A stretch of DNA of 25,731 bases from Anaerolineae bacterium (lineage in GTDB: Bacteria; Chloroflexota; Anaerolineae; B4-G1), in the NCBI GenBank assembly GCA_030612585.1, contig JAUWNP010000050.1, forward strand, positions 1 through 25,731. Direction: 5' to 3'. Below are positions 6,007-14,024 of the stretch, piece by piece. Under the pieces are notes generated by a model. It saw only the letters and a list, made by a program, of their open reading frames with translations, searched no databases and was not told the origin of the DNA. The first letter of the stretch is position 1; each line of letters starts with the position of its first letter. A program made the position numbers and the translations under genes.

Positions 6007-7665
6007 TCACCTCCCCACTACGTAGAGTACCACTTCTCTATCTGTCCATGCCGCCACGGTCCGCAATCGGGGATGGGGTGTCTCCCCGGCATATAGCCCT
6101 GCTAGCGGCGCCGGCCGATTCCGGTCCAGCAACACGTACCGCACGCCATACCGGTCGGCCACTGCCAGGAGCGCCTCCACATCCCCGTTGGGCACGACCA
6201 CGGCCGGCCTGTGAGTATGATACCAGAAACCAGGTGGGTTGCCAACCATGATGACTGTATCATCCGGTACATCGTGCGCGCCCAGCCACGCGCCGGCATC
6301 CCGGTAGGCCGCGTCGGTATCCCGCCAGGCGGGCAGTTTCCCCACCACCACGTAACCACTCAGGGCCACCGCCCCCGCCACCGCCGCCGTAGCGAAGACT
6401 GCCTGGGCCTGGCGCCGGTTCCAGCGCCGCCGGCGGGCCACCCAGCCCACCGCCGCGTCCAACCCCACTATTGCCGCCGCGAAGAGGAACGGCAGCGCGG
6501 GGGCGCTGGCGTGAAAGAAGCCGCCTCGCGGGCCGGGGAAGGTGAAGGCGAGGGAATGGAGACAGTAGATGAGGAACGAGTATATGAGGGCGAGGGCAAA
6601 AGGAGGACGGCGGCGCAGGCGGTAGAGACCAGCGATGACAAAGGGGAACAGAAAAATCAAACAGTCCTCGGCCAGGAAGCGCTGCAGGTTCACCCCTGCG
6701 GCCCACAGTTTTGAGCGCAGGATTTCGGGCCAGCCCCAGGCCAGGTAGGAGCGCAGCGAAAGGTCACAGCCATAGCAGAACAGGTCGTCGTAGGTGCGCA
6801 GCCAGAGGGTCTTGGTGCCCGCCGGGGAGAGAGGCACGCCAACCACGCTCATGTTGCGCAGGAACCAGGGACCCATTATGAGCAAGTAACCGAGAATAAC
6901 CAATGAACAATGAACAATGAACAATGAACAATGACAAATGACAAAACGTCGTGCGTGGTGCGTGGTGCATAATAGGGGACGGGCCAGTAGAGCCAGGATG
7001 ACCACGGGCAGCAGCAGGATACCGTCGGCACGGGTGAGATGGGCCAGGCCAACCAGCAACCCGACCAGCAACCAGCGGCCAGTTTCCAGTTTCCAATATC
7101 TAGTATCCAATATCCAGTATCTAGTATCCAGTATCCAGTTCCCAGCCAGCCACAGCGCCAGGCTGCCGAAGAGGGCGAAGGGAGCAAACGTCTCTGGGAG
7201 AGTCCAGTACGGGAAGAAGAGACCGCTGAAGATGGTGATTAGGCCAGCGACCCAGGCGTGGCGGCGCACACCCGTGGTTTGCCAGGCGACGGCGTAGCCC
7301 ACCAGGGGGAGCAGGGCAGCGAGGAAAACGAAGGGAAGTTGAAGTGCGAGGAAGGAGCCAGGAAGAGATTGGAGATTGGAGATTGGAGATTGGAGATTGG
7401 AGAAAAGGGCAGCGAATGGGGCCGCCAGAAGGGAGGGGAGTGGCATCCAGTAGAAAAAGCCTGGGTGGGGCAAGCCCGCCGGGTCGTCCAGGTAGTTCCA
7501 GAGGAAGGATTCGCTGAGGCCACCGCCCTGAGCCAGGCGCACCGCTCCAGCGGCGTAGTAGGCCGTGTCCATGTACCCTGGGCGGCGGATGAGGGCCGCC
7601 ACAGCCAGCCGCACGGCCAATGCCAGGAAAAACAGCCACAGCAGGTCACGCCGGTTTCGGCTCAT
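6007..7665 (-). CDS. GT-C membrane glycosyltransferase carrying three in-frame heptamer-repeat insertions
   Basis: This 552-residue polytopic protein has a first span at ~8-26, then the outward loop RRPGYMDTAYYAAGAVRL with candidate catalytic D33. HLTRADGILLLPVV (209-222), a motif frequent in bacterial GT39-like proteins, follows mid-protein. The C-terminus is an extracytoplasmic alpha/beta-looking domain with VIMVGNPPGFWYHTHRP and DRYGVRYVLLDRN. Three segments are translated tandem repeats: SNLQSPISNLQS (89-100), WILDTRYWILDTRYWKLETG (177-196) and the stretch around HCSLFIVHCSL (234-255). All seem to lie in loops between spans. The ATG overlaps the upstream TGA as ATGA, with GAGGG just before it. 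The frame is uninterrupted, so the gene is formally intact, but each heptamer gain or loss would break it. The exact GT family is uncertain. Confidence 0.83.
   Translation of the reverse strand: MSRNRRDLLWLFFLALAVRLAVAALIRRPGYMDTAYYAAGAVRLAQGGGLSESFLWNYLDDPAGLPHPGFFYWMPLPSLLAAPFAALFSNLQSPISNLQSLPGSFLALQLPFVFLAALLPLVGYAVAWQTTGVRRHAWVAGLITIFSGLFFPYWTLPETFAPFALFGSLALWLAGNWILDTRYWILDTRYWKLETGRWLLVGLLVGLAHLTRADGILLLPVVILALLARPLLCTTHHARRFVICHCSLFIVHCSLVILGYLLIMGPWFLRNMSVVGVPLSPAGTKTLWLRTYDDLFCYGCDLSLRSYLAWGWPEILRSKLWAAGVNLQRFLAEDCLIFLFPFVIAGLYRLRRRPPFALALIYSFLIYCLHSLAFTFPGPRGGFFHASAPALPFLFAAAIVGLDAAVGWVARRRRWNRRQAQAVFATAAVAGAVALSGYVVVGKLPAWRDTDAAYRDAGAWLGAHDVPDDTVIMVGNPPGFWYHTHRPAVVVPNGDVEALLAVADRYGVRYVLLDRNRPAPLAGLYAGETPHPRLRTVAAWTDREVVLYVVGR
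6901..6967. repeat. Heptamer tandem tract inside a GT-C gene: CAATGAA x4 grading into CGTGGTG x3
   Basis: Four CAATGAA units are followed by CAATGAC, AAATGAC, four A's, CGTCGTG and two CGTGGTG. On the coding (minus) strand the main unit reads through as the heptapeptide FIVHCSL. On the plus strand the same unit contains TGA stops, so only this orientation is tolerated in frame. Confidence 0.88.
7081..7143. repeat. Heptamer tandem tract inside a GT-C gene: nine degenerate AGTATCC units
   Basis: Nine consecutive 7-base units vary around AGTATCC/AATATCT/AGTTTCC. They are translated on the minus strand as GYWILDT-type heptapeptides. At 63 bases the tract is exactly divisible by three, which keeps the host frame. 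Confidence 0.88.
7366..7403. repeat. Heptamer tandem tract inside a GT-C gene: (AGATTGG)x5
   Basis: Five perfect AGATTGG units (7366-7400) plus AGA. They are read on the minus strand as the repeating heptapeptide PISNLQS. Perfect identity of the units suggests recent expansion. Confidence 0.9.
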
Positions 7666-9269
7666 GGCACCCTCTCCGTTGTGACCCGGTAGACCGTCAC
7701 CTCCCCTTGTCGGAAGACTGGCTCCAGGTAGGGGACTGCGGCAGGATCGAAGTCACCCAGGGCCCACTCCTCCGGCCCGTAGAAAAGCCATATCACCTGC
7801 CACTCCCTCAGCAGGGCCAGCCGCTCCTCATCGGGCGTGTCGGCGGCGAAGAATCGGGACATCGCCGCCCGTTTTCCCTCATAATCCACCGTTTCCATCC
7901 CATGGCCCACCACAACCCGGTGGCCGATCCGGGCTGGGATCAGGCTCCCAGTCTCAGGTCCTGCCAGCACCGTCTCCTCCCACGAAGCGCTCTCCCCTAG
8001 CCAGTCCACCCCGGAAAGGAGATCGGCGGGCCAGAACAGAGTTGGCGCGCGGGTTGCTGCTGCCAGAGTCAGTCCTGCTGTCAAATAGAGGTTGCTCATC
8101 GCCGCCAGCGCCACTATCAACGCCAGTGCCATCCACCGCCAGCGTGACCGCCGCCTCCCGCCCTGGGGCAAGAACCCCTCCGCCAGCCCCACTCCGGCCA
8201 GCAACCCCAGCGGCACCGATACCCCCTCCAAGAAGCGCCGCTGCAGGTTCCACGGCAGGTGGATCAACACCGCGACCAGGCCAATCCAGAGCAGAGGAAA
8301 GGCCAGCCCCCGCCCTCCCCGGCGCGCCCAGGCCACTGCACCCACGGCCCCTAGCGCTAGAAGCACCCCGTACCCCCACAGGTAGACCCGCAGCGGCGGA
8401 GAGAGGGTCACGTTCTGGACCGACCAGCCGGCAAAGACCGATTGGGTGCGAAACACCCACAGGTCGTAGGCCAACAGGGGTGCCTGGGCCGCTCCCATCG
8501 CCGCAACCACTGCCAGGCCGCGCCAAGCCACCCGGCGCGTCCGCAATCCCTCAACACCCCAGTACAAAATGGGCAGGAGATCGACTATGAGCAAGGTATA
8601 CGGATGGATGAGGCCCAGCGCCAGCGATGCCAGAACTGCCAGTATCCCATCTAGTGCCGAAGGGCCCCCGGGACGGTGCAGGAGGAGCAGAAAGACGGAC
8701 AGGAGCAGAGCGATGGCCGCGCAGAAGTGGGGAGAGGTCAGCACCACCAGGTAGGTGAAGCCGTCCAGCAGCCAGAAGTCCATCGGCGAGACCCCGTCCG
8801 GCGGTGTGGAGGCGAAGATCTCCGTGAGCCACCCCAATCCGGAGGCAGTCGCCGCCAGCAAGAGAGCCACCCGCCGGATGCGCACCGGCGCGACGAAGTG
8901 GGCGATGAACCGGTAGATGGCCAACAGCATCAGGGAACCAAACACCACGCGGGCGACCTGGTAGACCAACGGCAGCCCCAGCCCGAGCATCCGCGCCAGG
9001 TGCCCCAGAGCAATGTAGAAGGGCTGAAAGTAGACCCCTTCGTGTTCTTCCGACGTGAAGAGCAGTAGAAACTGCCACTCCCTCCGGTATCCCTGCCACA
9101 TCCTTGCCAGATAACTGTGGTAGTCTGCCCGGTCCAGCAGTGCACCACTGAACTGCGTATCTGCCGTCTGAGCCAGGTAGCCCGCCAGGTACGGCACTGT
9201 CGAGGCGACCACCACCAGGCCAGCCACCGCCATCACCCAGGCCCACTCCCGCCGCGTCACTTGTCCCAT
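7662..9269 (-). CDS. Polytopic GT-C-like membrane protein of unclear substrate
   Basis: The protein has 535 residues. After a first span (~11-30) the outward loop holds DRADYHSYLARMWQGYRREW (D46, D49, H51), then TSEEHEGVYFQPFY (72-85). An acidic first loop followed by many spans and a soluble C-terminal domain is the general GT-C plan. The tail includes GHGMETVDYEGKRAAMSRFF and WLFYGPEEWALG. I recall this DYHSYLA/TSEEH architecture from uncharacterised Chloroflexota proteins but cannot assign a GT family number. ATG 9269 is chosen because it follows the previous stop by one base and has GGGAG upstream. The frame stays open 23 codons further, but that part overlaps the previous gene and has the composition of an out-of-frame shadow. 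The stop overlaps the next ATG. Confidence 0.78.
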   Translation of the reverse strand: MGQVTRREWAWVMAVAGLVVVASTVPYLAGYLAQTADTQFSGALLDRADYHSYLARMWQGYRREWQFLLLFTSEEHEGVYFQPFYIALGHLARMLGLGLPLVYQVARVVFGSLMLLAIYRFIAHFVAPVRIRRVALLLAATASGLGWLTEIFASTPPDGVSPMDFWLLDGFTYLVVLTSPHFCAAIALLLSVFLLLLHRPGGPSALDGILAVLASLALGLIHPYTLLIVDLLPILYWGVEGLRTRRVAWRGLAVVAAMGAAQAPLLAYDLWVFRTQSVFAGWSVQNVTLSPPLRVYLWGYGVLLALGAVGAVAWARRGGRGLAFPLLWIGLVAVLIHLPWNLQRRFLEGVSVPLGLLAGVGLAEGFLPQGGRRRSRWRWMALALIVALAAMSNLYLTAGLTLAAATRAPTLFWPADLLSGVDWLGESASWEETVLAGPETGSLIPARIGHRVVVGHGMETVDYEGKRAAMSRFFAADTPDEERLALLREWQVIWLFYGPEEWALGDFDPAAVPYLEPVFRQGEVTVYRVTTERVP

Positions 9270-9270
9270 G

Positions 9271-10902
9271 CTACGGGCTCTCCCGCCGGTAGAGTGCCAC
9301 CACCAGGTCACTGAACCATTCCTGCTGCGCCTCGGCAAAACGACCCTCCAGCCAAGCCAGCGCCGGGTGCTCGGTCCCTAGCGCCTGCACCTCCTCCACC
9401 TCGCGGGGGAAGTAGACCAGCCAGACCTGCCCCGCCTGCCCCACCGCCTCGGTGATGGTGGAAGTAGCGAAGATGCCCAGCGCCTCCTGCGTAGGGCGGG
9501 CGAGCGTGTCCTGCGGCGAGCCGGGCGGGTCGGCCAGGAAGACGCTGGGCAGGTCGGGGGCGTAGTAGCGTGTTGGAAAGTAAGATAGTTTGTTGGTGTG
9601 AACCACGACGTCGGTAGGCTCGACGCGGGGTTGCAGATAAGCCGCCGCCTCCTGAAACGGCGGGCGGGGGAAACCGGTGTAAGTGTAGTGAACTCCCAGC
9701 GACCCAACCGTACTCGCCGCCAGCAAGACCGCCAACCCCAGGCACAGGGGACGCGGCAGGCCACCCCGGGTCAGAAGCCAGCCCACCGCGACCAGGTAGA
9801 GGAGCGCCGAGGACAGGAGCGCCCGCTCCAGGTAGACTGGTCGCCACTGGGAAATCAGCAGAAGCAACAGCACCGGCACCCAGCACAACAGGAGAAACCA
9901 GCCAGCGCGGGAGCGGGTCCGCCAGGCCCGCCAAGCCAGCAAGACCAGAAGGAGCAAACCCGTGAAGAGTCCCAGACCCAGCAGCCAGAGTGGGGCGGGC
10001 TCGTAGAAAGTGAGCACCGGGAACATCACAGCGCGGATCACTTCCTCGACCCCCGGCGGCGACAGCCAGTATCCTCGCCCCACAAAGCCCACCTGTCCCG
10101 GCAATACCCCCACCAACCAGGGGCCAAAAAGAGCCAGCGCGACCAGGTCGGCCAGGGCCAGAGCCGGGAGGCAACGCCACCAACGGCGGCGGGCGACAGT
10201 CAGCAGGTTGAGGGCCAGCAGGACGAACGCTCCCAGGTTGTGAGCGTAGAGGGTGAGGGCAGCGGCCACCGTGTAGAGCGCCCACCAGTGCCAATGAACA
10301 ATGAACAATGAACAATGACTGATGACCAATCGGCGGCGGTCTCTCTGCTCCCTTGCTCCTCTGCTCCCCCGCTCCTCTGCGCCCTGTAATGCCCGCATCA
10401 GTCCATACGTCGCCGTCACCGCCGCCAGTCCCAGCAACCCATACATCCGTGCCTCCTGGGAGTAGGCCACGTGGAAGGGGTTCACCGCCGCCAGTAGCCC
10501 CACCACCAGGCCGGTGCGCCGGTCGAAACACCACGCCGCCAGCCGCCACAGGAGCGCCACGGTGACCATCCCAAAAGCCACGGAGAGAAAGCGGACTGCA
10601 AGAGGAGATTGGCCGACCAGTCCCATCCAGCCGTGAAGGAGGAAGTAGTAGAGCAAGGGATGTACATCGGCCGCGCCGGCACCCGCCACCGGCGTCGCCG
10701 TCCCGTAGATCATCCTCGCAGGGCTCAGGGAGGCATACAGCACAGCGAACGCCTCATCGTACCAAAGAGCGCGGCTCTGGAGGGTGATCATCCGCAAGCC
10801 GAAGGCCAGCAGGAGGATAAGCACCTGTCCTGGCCATTTATGAGGCCAGGCAGTACATCGCCATGAGGGTGAAGGAGGTGTGGGCTTTTTGATCATTTCC
10901 AT
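9271..10902 (-). CDS. GT39-family (RgtA/PMT-like) membrane glycosyltransferase with in-frame repeat insertion
   Basis: This 543-residue protein shows the classic motifs in order. ALWYDEAFAV (46-55) has the catalytic-loop D49-E50, DVHPLLYYFLLH (79-90) is next, then PFHVAYSQEARMYGLL (142-157). Further on are HNLGAFVLLALN and PVYLERALL before the C-terminal extracytoplasmic domain. Expected role: transfer of a sugar from a polyprenyl-phosphate donor at the outer membrane face. Residues ~174-203 are translated low-complexity DNA, a CT-rich ~8-bp repeat (10341-10381) and CAATGAA heptamers, placed in a loop between spans. ATG 10902 overlaps the preceding stop by one base (TGATG) with GGAGAG upstream. 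A TTG seven codons earlier is less likely. Residues 392-489 are duplicated almost exactly in the chimeric gene at 12101-12742. Confidence 0.9.
   Translation of the reverse strand: MEMIKKPTPPSPSWRCTAWPHKWPGQVLILLLAFGLRMITLQSRALWYDEAFAVLYASLSPARMIYGTATPVAGAGAADVHPLLYYFLLHGWMGLVGQSPLAVRFLSVAFGMVTVALLWRLAAWCFDRRTGLVVGLLAAVNPFHVAYSQEARMYGLLGLAAVTATYGLMRALQGAEERGSRGAREQRDRRRLVISHCSLFIVHWHWWALYTVAAALTLYAHNLGAFVLLALNLLTVARRRWWRCLPALALADLVALALFGPWLVGVLPGQVGFVGRGYWLSPPGVEEVIRAVMFPVLTFYEPAPLWLLGLGLFTGLLLLVLLAWRAWRTRSRAGWFLLLCWVPVLLLLLISQWRPVYLERALLSSALLYLVAVGWLLTRGGLPRPLCLGLAVLLAASTVGSLGVHYTYTGFPRPPFQEAAAYLQPRVEPTDVVVHTNKLSYFPTRYYAPDLPSVFLADPPGSPQDTLARPTQEALGIFATSTITEAVGQAGQVWLVYFPREVEEVQALGTEHPALAWLEGRFAEAQQEWFSDLVVALYRRESP
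9438..9729. repeat. Segmental duplicate, donor-like copy (partner 12424-12715)
   Basis: These 292 bases align with 12424-12715 at a constant offset of 2986 without indels. I count 12 mismatches (about 96% identity), six of which change an amino acid. Here the block sits in its natural context, the C-terminal domain of a complete GT39 gene, so this is the likely source. Confidence 0.92.
10292..10326. repeat. Heptamer tandem tract inside a GT39 gene: CAATGAA x3 plus two variants
   Basis: Three CAATGAA units are followed by CAATGAC and TGATGAC. It is the same heptamer and the same strand orientation relative to the gene as at 6901, giving HCSLFIVH in the protein. A CT-rich tract of roughly 8-base units (10341-10381) follows 14 bases later. 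Confidence 0.87.
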
Positions 10903-12104
10903 CAAATGCGGCTCTCCGCCCAACTGATAATCAGCAGGAGTAAAGTGACCGCTGGCAGCAAAGGGGCAAGGAGTACGTGCTGCTCACGGTAGCGGACGGT
11001 GTTCCCCACCGATGACAAGAGCAATATGTCCAGAATCCACGGCCCTGCCAGCAATATCACGGCCGCCACCACTCCGGCCCACTTCCATCCTCTGCCCCGG
11101 GCGGCCCACGAAGCGAGCACCGTCGTCAGCGGCAGTAGAAGCGACACCTGGTTGGCCACCGAGGTGCGAGGTGCGACAAGTTCCGTGACCACCAGGGTGA
11201 GCCCGACTACCCACACCGGCGGAGACCGCCTGCGCCGCTCACGCCACCAGGCCCAGGCCAATCCGACCAGCAGTAGGGCCCCCAGGACTGCGGATACCTT
11301 CCCTCCCCATGGCCCGGTGATGGATTCCCCCAGGAGCGCCACCGGTGAGGGGAAGGACCACACCTTGAGGTAACCCGCTCCGGACCGTAGAGTATCCATT
11401 AGCCAGCCGGGGAGTACAGCAAAAGAGAGCAGTAACAGTACCCCCATCGCGCCAGCAAAAAACAACAGGAAGCGGTAACGTCGCCGGCCCAGCGCCCAGA
11501 GAAGCAAGACCGGCACCAGCAGGAAGGACATCTGCGGCTTGGCCGTCGCCAGCGCCAGACAGACCCCGGCCCAACTGTCCAACCCGGCCTGCAGGGCCAG
11601 CAACGCCACGATGATCAGCGCAAAGATCAGAATCGAAACCTGCCCCAGCGCCAGGGCCCAGGCTATGGGGTAAAGCAGAAAGCCCCACATCACCGTAAGA
11701 AGCGCCTGGCGGACCGATGGACGCCGGCCCGTGAGCGTGAGGACGCCGATGACGCCGGCGACCACTCCCAACTCCAGCATCGTGAACCAGGCCGCCTGAG
11801 CCCAGGGAAGGGGAAGGAAAATCAACGGCCACACCAGGAGCAGGACATAGAGGGGATAAACGAAAGCGTGGGGATCCTCACCCTCTCCTGCCAGCCGGCC
11901 GTAAGACTGCATCTGCAGGAGGTGTGTCATTTCGGCGGAATAAGGACTGCCACGATCTTCCCCGATCCACCGTCCGGCTTGCCACAGCGGCTGAAAGTCC
12001 CATACCAGCAACTCTCTTTGAGAGGTCAAAACGGAATAGACTCCTACAGTGTTGCCCACCAGGAAAAGACAGACCACCAGGATCAGCAGCAGGCACCTTT
12101 TCAC
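10902..12104 (-). CDS. GT87/DUF2029-family polyprenyl-phosphate glycosyltransferase
   Basis: This 400-residue polytopic protein has a first span (~3-24), then LVWDFQPLWQAGRWIGED with candidate catalytic D36. Next come SPYS (53-56), FVYPLYVLLLVWPL (81-94), LGQ (153-155) at a span end, and TAKPQMSF (187-194). These D-F-x-P, N/SPY, YPP/YPLY, LGQ and KPQ landmarks mark DUF2029/GT87, the family of mycobacterial alpha-mannosyltransferases such as PimE. It would use a polyprenyl-phosphate sugar outside the membrane. The GTG start overlaps the previous stop as GTGA and has GGGGAG seven bases upstream. It is closely related to the gene at 12739-13983. The acceptor is unknown. Confidence 0.87.
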   Translation of the reverse strand: MKRCLLLILVVCLFLVGNTVGVYSVLTSQRELLVWDFQPLWQAGRWIGEDRGSPYSAEMTHLLQMQSYGRLAGEGEDPHAFVYPLYVLLLVWPLIFLPLPWAQAAWFTMLELGVVAGVIGVLTLTGRRPSVRQALLTVMWGFLLYPIAWALALGQVSILIFALIIVALLALQAGLDSWAGVCLALATAKPQMSFLLVPVLLLWALGRRRYRFLLFFAGAMGVLLLLSFAVLPGWLMDTLRSGAGYLKVWSFPSPVALLGESITGPWGGKVSAVLGALLLVGLAWAWWRERRRRSPPVWVVGLTLVVTELVAPRTSVANQVSLLLPLTTVLASWAARGRGWKWAGVVAAVILLAGPWILDILLLSSVGNTVRYREQHVLLAPLLPAVTLLLLIISWAESRI

Positions 12105-12742
12105 AGGCTACTCCCCTCGCTATTCCCAATCACCTCCGGCGTCAGACACCGGCCCAGTAGACAGCGGCGTGCCAGCGCAAAAACCGCCAGCAGGCCGAAG
12201 GGCAGTGGCAGGTAGACGACCGGATGCTCGAACTTGCCTGTCACAGTAGTCAGAAGGAGAGCCCACATTCCCGCCAACAGCACCACCTCGACCAACAGCA
12301 CCAGCCACGCCCCGCTGCGCCCGCGTTGCAGCGCCCGGAAAGTCATCACCAACGGCAGGAGCAAGACCACATAGTTGGTCGTCGCCGTGCGCAGCGCCAC
12401 CAGGTTGGTGACAATCAGGCACAGCCCCACCGCCTCGGTGATGGTGGGGGTAGCGAAGAAACCCAGCGCCTCCTGGGTAGGGCGGGCGAGGGTGTCCTGC
12501 GGCGAGCCGGGCGGGTCGGCCAGGAAGACGCCGGGCAGGCCGGGGGCGTAGTAGCGTGTTGGAAAGTAAGATAGTTTGTTGGTGTGAACCACGACGTCGG
12601 TAGGCTCGACGTGGGTTTGCAGATAAGCCGCCGCCTCCTGGAACGGCGGGCGGGGGAAACCGGTGTAAGTGTAGTGAACTCCCAGCGACCCGACCGTACT
12701 CGCCGCCAGCAAGACTGCGACCACAGGAAAGCGTCGCCTCAC
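12101..12742 (-). CDS. Chimeric reading frame: GT39 C-terminal segment fused to GT87 C-terminal segment
   Basis: This 213-residue frame starts at a GTG that overlaps the previous stop as GTGA, with GGGGGAG just upstream. Residues 1-9 (MRRRFPVVA) look like the native start of a GT87 gene. Residues 10-107 are almost identical to the extracytoplasmic C-terminal domain of the GT39 protein at 9271-10902 (VHYTYTGFPRPPFQEAAAYL onward). Residues 108-213 (NLVALRTATTNYVVLLLP, then VYLPLPFGLLAVFALARR) match the last spans of the GT87 proteins on either side. No catalytic first loop of either family remains, so it can hardly be an active transferase. Frame, start signal and overlaps are nevertheless intact. 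It is either a young pseudogene kept open by chance or a small membrane protein with an exposed domain. An assembly error joining paralogs is the alternative. Confidence 0.75.
   Translation of the reverse strand: MRRRFPVVAVLLAASTVGSLGVHYTYTGFPRPPFQEAAAYLQTHVEPTDVVVHTNKLSYFPTRYYAPGLPGVFLADPPGSPQDTLARPTQEALGFFATPTITEAVGLCLIVTNLVALRTATTNYVVLLLPLVMTFRALQRGRSGAWLVLLVEVVLLAGMWALLLTTVTGKFEHPVVYLPLPFGLLAVFALARRCLLGRCLTPEVIGNSEGSSL
12424..12715. repeat. Segmental duplicate, inserted copy (partner 9438-9729)
   Basis: About 96% identical to 9438-9729 over 292 bases, in the same orientation, 3 kb away. It ends abruptly at both borders, with GT87-type coding sequence on both sides. No terminal repeats or transposase were seen at the borders, so homologous or illegitimate recombination is more likely than transposition. 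Confidence 0.92.
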
Positions 12743-13983
12743 GGCTCCCCCTCCAATCTCAACCTGCGGGTCAGCACCTGCACGACCAGCATCAACACGG
12801 GGAAGGGCAGGTAGACCAGGGCGGTCTCGCGGCTGTCCCGGATCGTCGCCAGGAAGATGGCCCACTGTCCCACGAGCAGCGCTGCCTCAATCCCCGCTAC
12901 CACCAGCCCCGCCCGCCGGCCGTGTCTGCCGACAGGCAGGCCAATCCTCTCGCCAAGCAAGGCAAACCAGGAGAACAGGGGCAGCAGGAGCATTGTGTAG
13001 TGGGTCGTGGCGGTGCGAGGGGCAATGAAGTGGGTGAGGATGAGCAGCAGCCCCGTTGTCCAGAGAAATCCGCACCACCCTGCCCGCCGCCCCCGCCAGG
13101 CCTCCAGCAGCCCGTAGAGGACGAATGCTCCCACACCGACGGCCTCCACCGCTGAACCCAGCCCCAGGAAGTAACGCACCACGATCCAGGTCAGCGAGTG
13201 GTAGTTCAAAACCCCCGCCACGACGTCGTAGTTGCGCACGCCCTCAACAAAGTCCATCAGCCAGGTGGGTACCAGCAGGAGAGAGACCCCCACCAACAGG
13301 GCCATCGCCAGCCCGAATCCCTTCCAGACCCCCCACCGTCGCCGCCAGGCAACCCACCATAACACCCACGGCACCAGCAGGAAACTCATCTGTGGCTTGA
13401 TGGTGGTGACCGCCAGCAGCGCCCCCGCCAGGACGTCCCGCTCCCGCCCCAGTGCCCAGAGGGCCGCCGCCAGCGCCAGGAAGACCAGGGTCGCCATCTG
13501 CCCCAGGATGAGCGCGCGGGCATGTGGATAGTTGAGCACTGCCCACACCAGCGTAGCCCACCACAGCCAGGCAGGGGGCCGCCAGCGGGTCGCCCGGGCC
13601 ATCAGCACCACCCCCGCCAGCAGCGCGTAGAGCATCAGCGTCATCCAGATAGCCTGGACCAGCGGGTAGGTGCGGATGAAGCACAGAGGCCAGAAGAAGA
13701 ACAAGGCATAGAGCGGGTAGGAGTAGGCCGCCAGGTCCTCGCCGATCTGGGCCGGCCGGCCGTACATACCGATCTGTGTCCGCAGGGTGACCTCGTCGGA
13801 GTAGGGGTTCTCTCCGGTCCAGATGAGGGCACAGCCGTTGGCCCAGCGGGAGTAGAAATCGTTCCCGCCGGGGAAACGGGAGGTGAACAAATAGTAGGTA
13901 GCCCAACTCTGCCCCGCCACCAGGGCCAGGAATAGACAAGCGACCAGGAGCCATAGCAGCCAGCGCGGCAGCCTTGGCCTCAT
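12739..13983 (-). CDS. GT87/DUF2029-family polyprenyl-phosphate glycosyltransferase
   Basis: This 414-residue polytopic protein has a first span (~8-24), then NDFYSRWANGCALIWTGENP with candidate catalytic D42 and NPYS (59-62). AYSYPLYALFFFWPL (86-100), ILGQMATL (159-166) and TIKPQMSFLLVPW follow. The C-terminal part has FIAPRTATTHYTMLLLPL and VYLPFPVLMLV. The order and spacing fit DUF2029/GT87. ATG 13983 follows GGAGG by six bases. The frame stays open to 14379, but that upstream part has no membrane character and overlaps the previous gene, so it is excluded. It lies 41 bp after the previous gene and overlaps the chimeric gene by 4 bp. It is probably the closest intact relative of the GT87 part of that chimera. 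Confidence 0.88.
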   Translation of the reverse strand: MRPRLPRWLLWLLVACLFLALVAGQSWATYYLFTSRFPGGNDFYSRWANGCALIWTGENPYSDEVTLRTQIGMYGRPAQIGEDLAAYSYPLYALFFFWPLCFIRTYPLVQAIWMTLMLYALLAGVVLMARATRWRPPAWLWWATLVWAVLNYPHARALILGQMATLVFLALAAALWALGRERDVLAGALLAVTTIKPQMSFLLVPWVLWWVAWRRRWGVWKGFGLAMALLVGVSLLLVPTWLMDFVEGVRNYDVVAGVLNYHSLTWIVVRYFLGLGSAVEAVGVGAFVLYGLLEAWRGRRAGWCGFLWTTGLLLILTHFIAPRTATTHYTMLLLPLFSWFALLGERIGLPVGRHGRRAGLVVAGIEAALLVGQWAIFLATIRDSRETALVYLPFPVLMLVVQVLTRRLRLEGEP

Positions 13984-14024
13984 AGGGGGACCTCCACCAG
14001 ACATGCCTTTCAAAGCACGATTCC

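Noticed and set aside
7081..7143. CRISPR-like array
   Set aside because: Units are contiguous heptamers without spacers, and no cas genes are nearby.
9308..10549. 413-codon minus-strand frame overlapping the GT39 gene
   Set aside because: It is an out-of-frame shadow, rich in Ala, Gly, Pro and Arg and without membrane spans, while the overlapping frame has all GT39 motifs.
12424..12715. Insertion sequence or transposon carrying the GT39 segment
   Set aside because: No terminal inverted repeats, target-site duplication or transposase was seen; the block is only a piece of coding sequence.
12743..12865. N-terminal extension of the chimeric gene to 12865
   Set aside because: The added residues overlap the upstream GT87 gene in another frame and show no membrane or family character. 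The GTG at 12742 has a Shine-Dalgarno sequence and a GTGA overlap.
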